A stretch of 30,443 nt of DNA from Schoenoplectus triqueter (lineage: Eukaryota > Streptophyta > Magnoliopsida > Poales > Cyperaceae): the NCBI GenBank assembly GCA_964058805.1, contig CAXKVV010000677.1:1-30443 (forward strand), read 5' to 3'. The notes beneath the pieces were generated by a model that was not told the DNA's origin, did not search any database, and was given only the letters and a program-made list of their open reading frames with translations. A program made the translations under genes and the position numbers. Shown here piece by piece: positions 29,580 through 30,443 of the stretch; within the stretch, counting starts at the first letter, position 1; each line of letters starts with the position of its first letter.

Positions 29580-30110
29580 CCTTGTGAATTGACTTTTTAT
29601 TTTTTATTGATAAAATGATTTAGTTTTTATTTATTTATTATTTGAACTTATCTTATTTAAATTTATTTAGTCTTGAATGTTGAGATTTATTTTTATTTTA
29701 GATTAAGGTTGGTTTAATTCTAAAATTGAATTTTTATTTGATAAGAAGAAAAAAAAGTCTTTTAGTTTATTATTATTATTTTTACTAATATTTTATTTAT
29801 TTATTGATATTTAAATTTATTTGATTTTGAAATTGAGAGTTACTTTTTTATATTTTGATCTTTATTTTAGGTGAATGTTGATTTAGTTTTGAAATTGAAT
29901 TTATCTTTAATTGGTAAAAATAAAAATCAAAAAGTCTTTTACTTTTTATTTATGTATTTATTTATTTAATTCATTTTTATTTAATTTTTCTTTGATTTTG
30001 AATAAGAGTTATATTTATTTTATTATTTTATTTATTTATTCATTATATATTTAATTTTGTTTATTTTTGTATTTTTGTATATTTTCATTTAGAATTTGAT
30101 TTAATGAATA
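29580..30110. repeat. AT-rich ~177-bp tandem repeat
   Basis: Three diverged units share AAAGTCTTTTA (29754, 29931), TTTTGAAATTGA and TTTATTTTAG words. The offset between the first two landmarks is 177 bp. As at the 18.4 kb copy, a tandem repeat follows the structured domain. Confidence 0.55.
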
Positions 30111-30443
30111 AAAATTATATTTATTTATATTAAGAAAATTTTTATCTTATTATTTTTTATGTTATTTCTTTTTATTATATATTTTCAACGAATGCATTAT
30201 TTTTATTTTATTTATTATGATTTTTATTCTAATTGTTATATTTTATCTTGAAATGATTATTTTTTAATTAAAATGATTTATTATGAAACTATTTTTAATC
30301 TATTTTCTTAAGATCTATTTATAAAGAAATTTATTATATTTTTATTTATACTTATTATCAAAATATTTATGATTTTAAAATATTTTTTTTAGAATGGACC
30401 ATAATATTTTTCTGATTTTTATCGGTAAAGAAAATATAATCAT
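30111..30443. other. AT-rich DNA to the end of the window
   Basis: No gene, repeat border or RNA gene recognised. Confidence 0.5.

Overview
This window looks like nuclear DNA of a flowering plant. It is AT-rich, with long gene-free stretches, transposon fossils of typical plant families (MuDR/MULE, CACTA, MITE-like foldbacks, LTR-like pieces) and one intact plant-specific FLZ zinc-finger gene. Repeated GTGGGNCCCACCTGTCAG-type promoter words recall monocots, but I cannot name a species. No rRNA gene, complete tRNA gene or CRISPR array was seen.

Layout. 0.2-1.2 kb: a ~1 kb element with long inverted ends. 2.7-3.6 kb: two tandem palindromic elements set in TA microsatellite. 4.9-6.5 kb: CACTA-like end, subterminal repeats and a transposase fragment, with degenerate telomere-like DNA. 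7.5-9.2 kb: a MULE transposase pseudogene in one frame with many stops and an internal deletion. 10.5 kb: a possible SINE head. 11.9-12.2 kb: an open, exon-like stretch without a start. 13.9-14.5 kb: the FLZ gene, the only confident protein-coding gene. 15.6-17.7 kb: a probable LTR-like segment.

18.4-29.5 kb is the unusual part. It is filled with short inverted repeats in which the loop or core sequence is conserved while the paired arms differ from copy to copy and change together. The clearest is a tandem array at 18.74-19.41 kb: nine hairpins around the loop TACTACAGAAC, with a bulged purine at a fixed place in the stem, plus three hairpins around CGAAGCACTRAGCC. Similar behaviour is seen in 227-bp repeats at 19.4-20.0 kb, in AT-rich repeats at 20.1-20.5 kb, and in a two-fold-symmetric motif (YGAGCC...GGCC twice) found three times at 22.2, 22.5 and 29.1 kb, always in the same orientation relative to an upstream TATA box. 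It also appears in a 250-bp domain present at 18.4 and 29.3 kb. Either structured RNA selection or a DNA hairpin/template-switch process could give this pattern; the sequence alone does not decide. The same region holds a 42-bp minisatellite of G-box-like palindromes, a long inverted repeat (24.2/27.1 kb) and several promoter-like segments without a recognisable gene.
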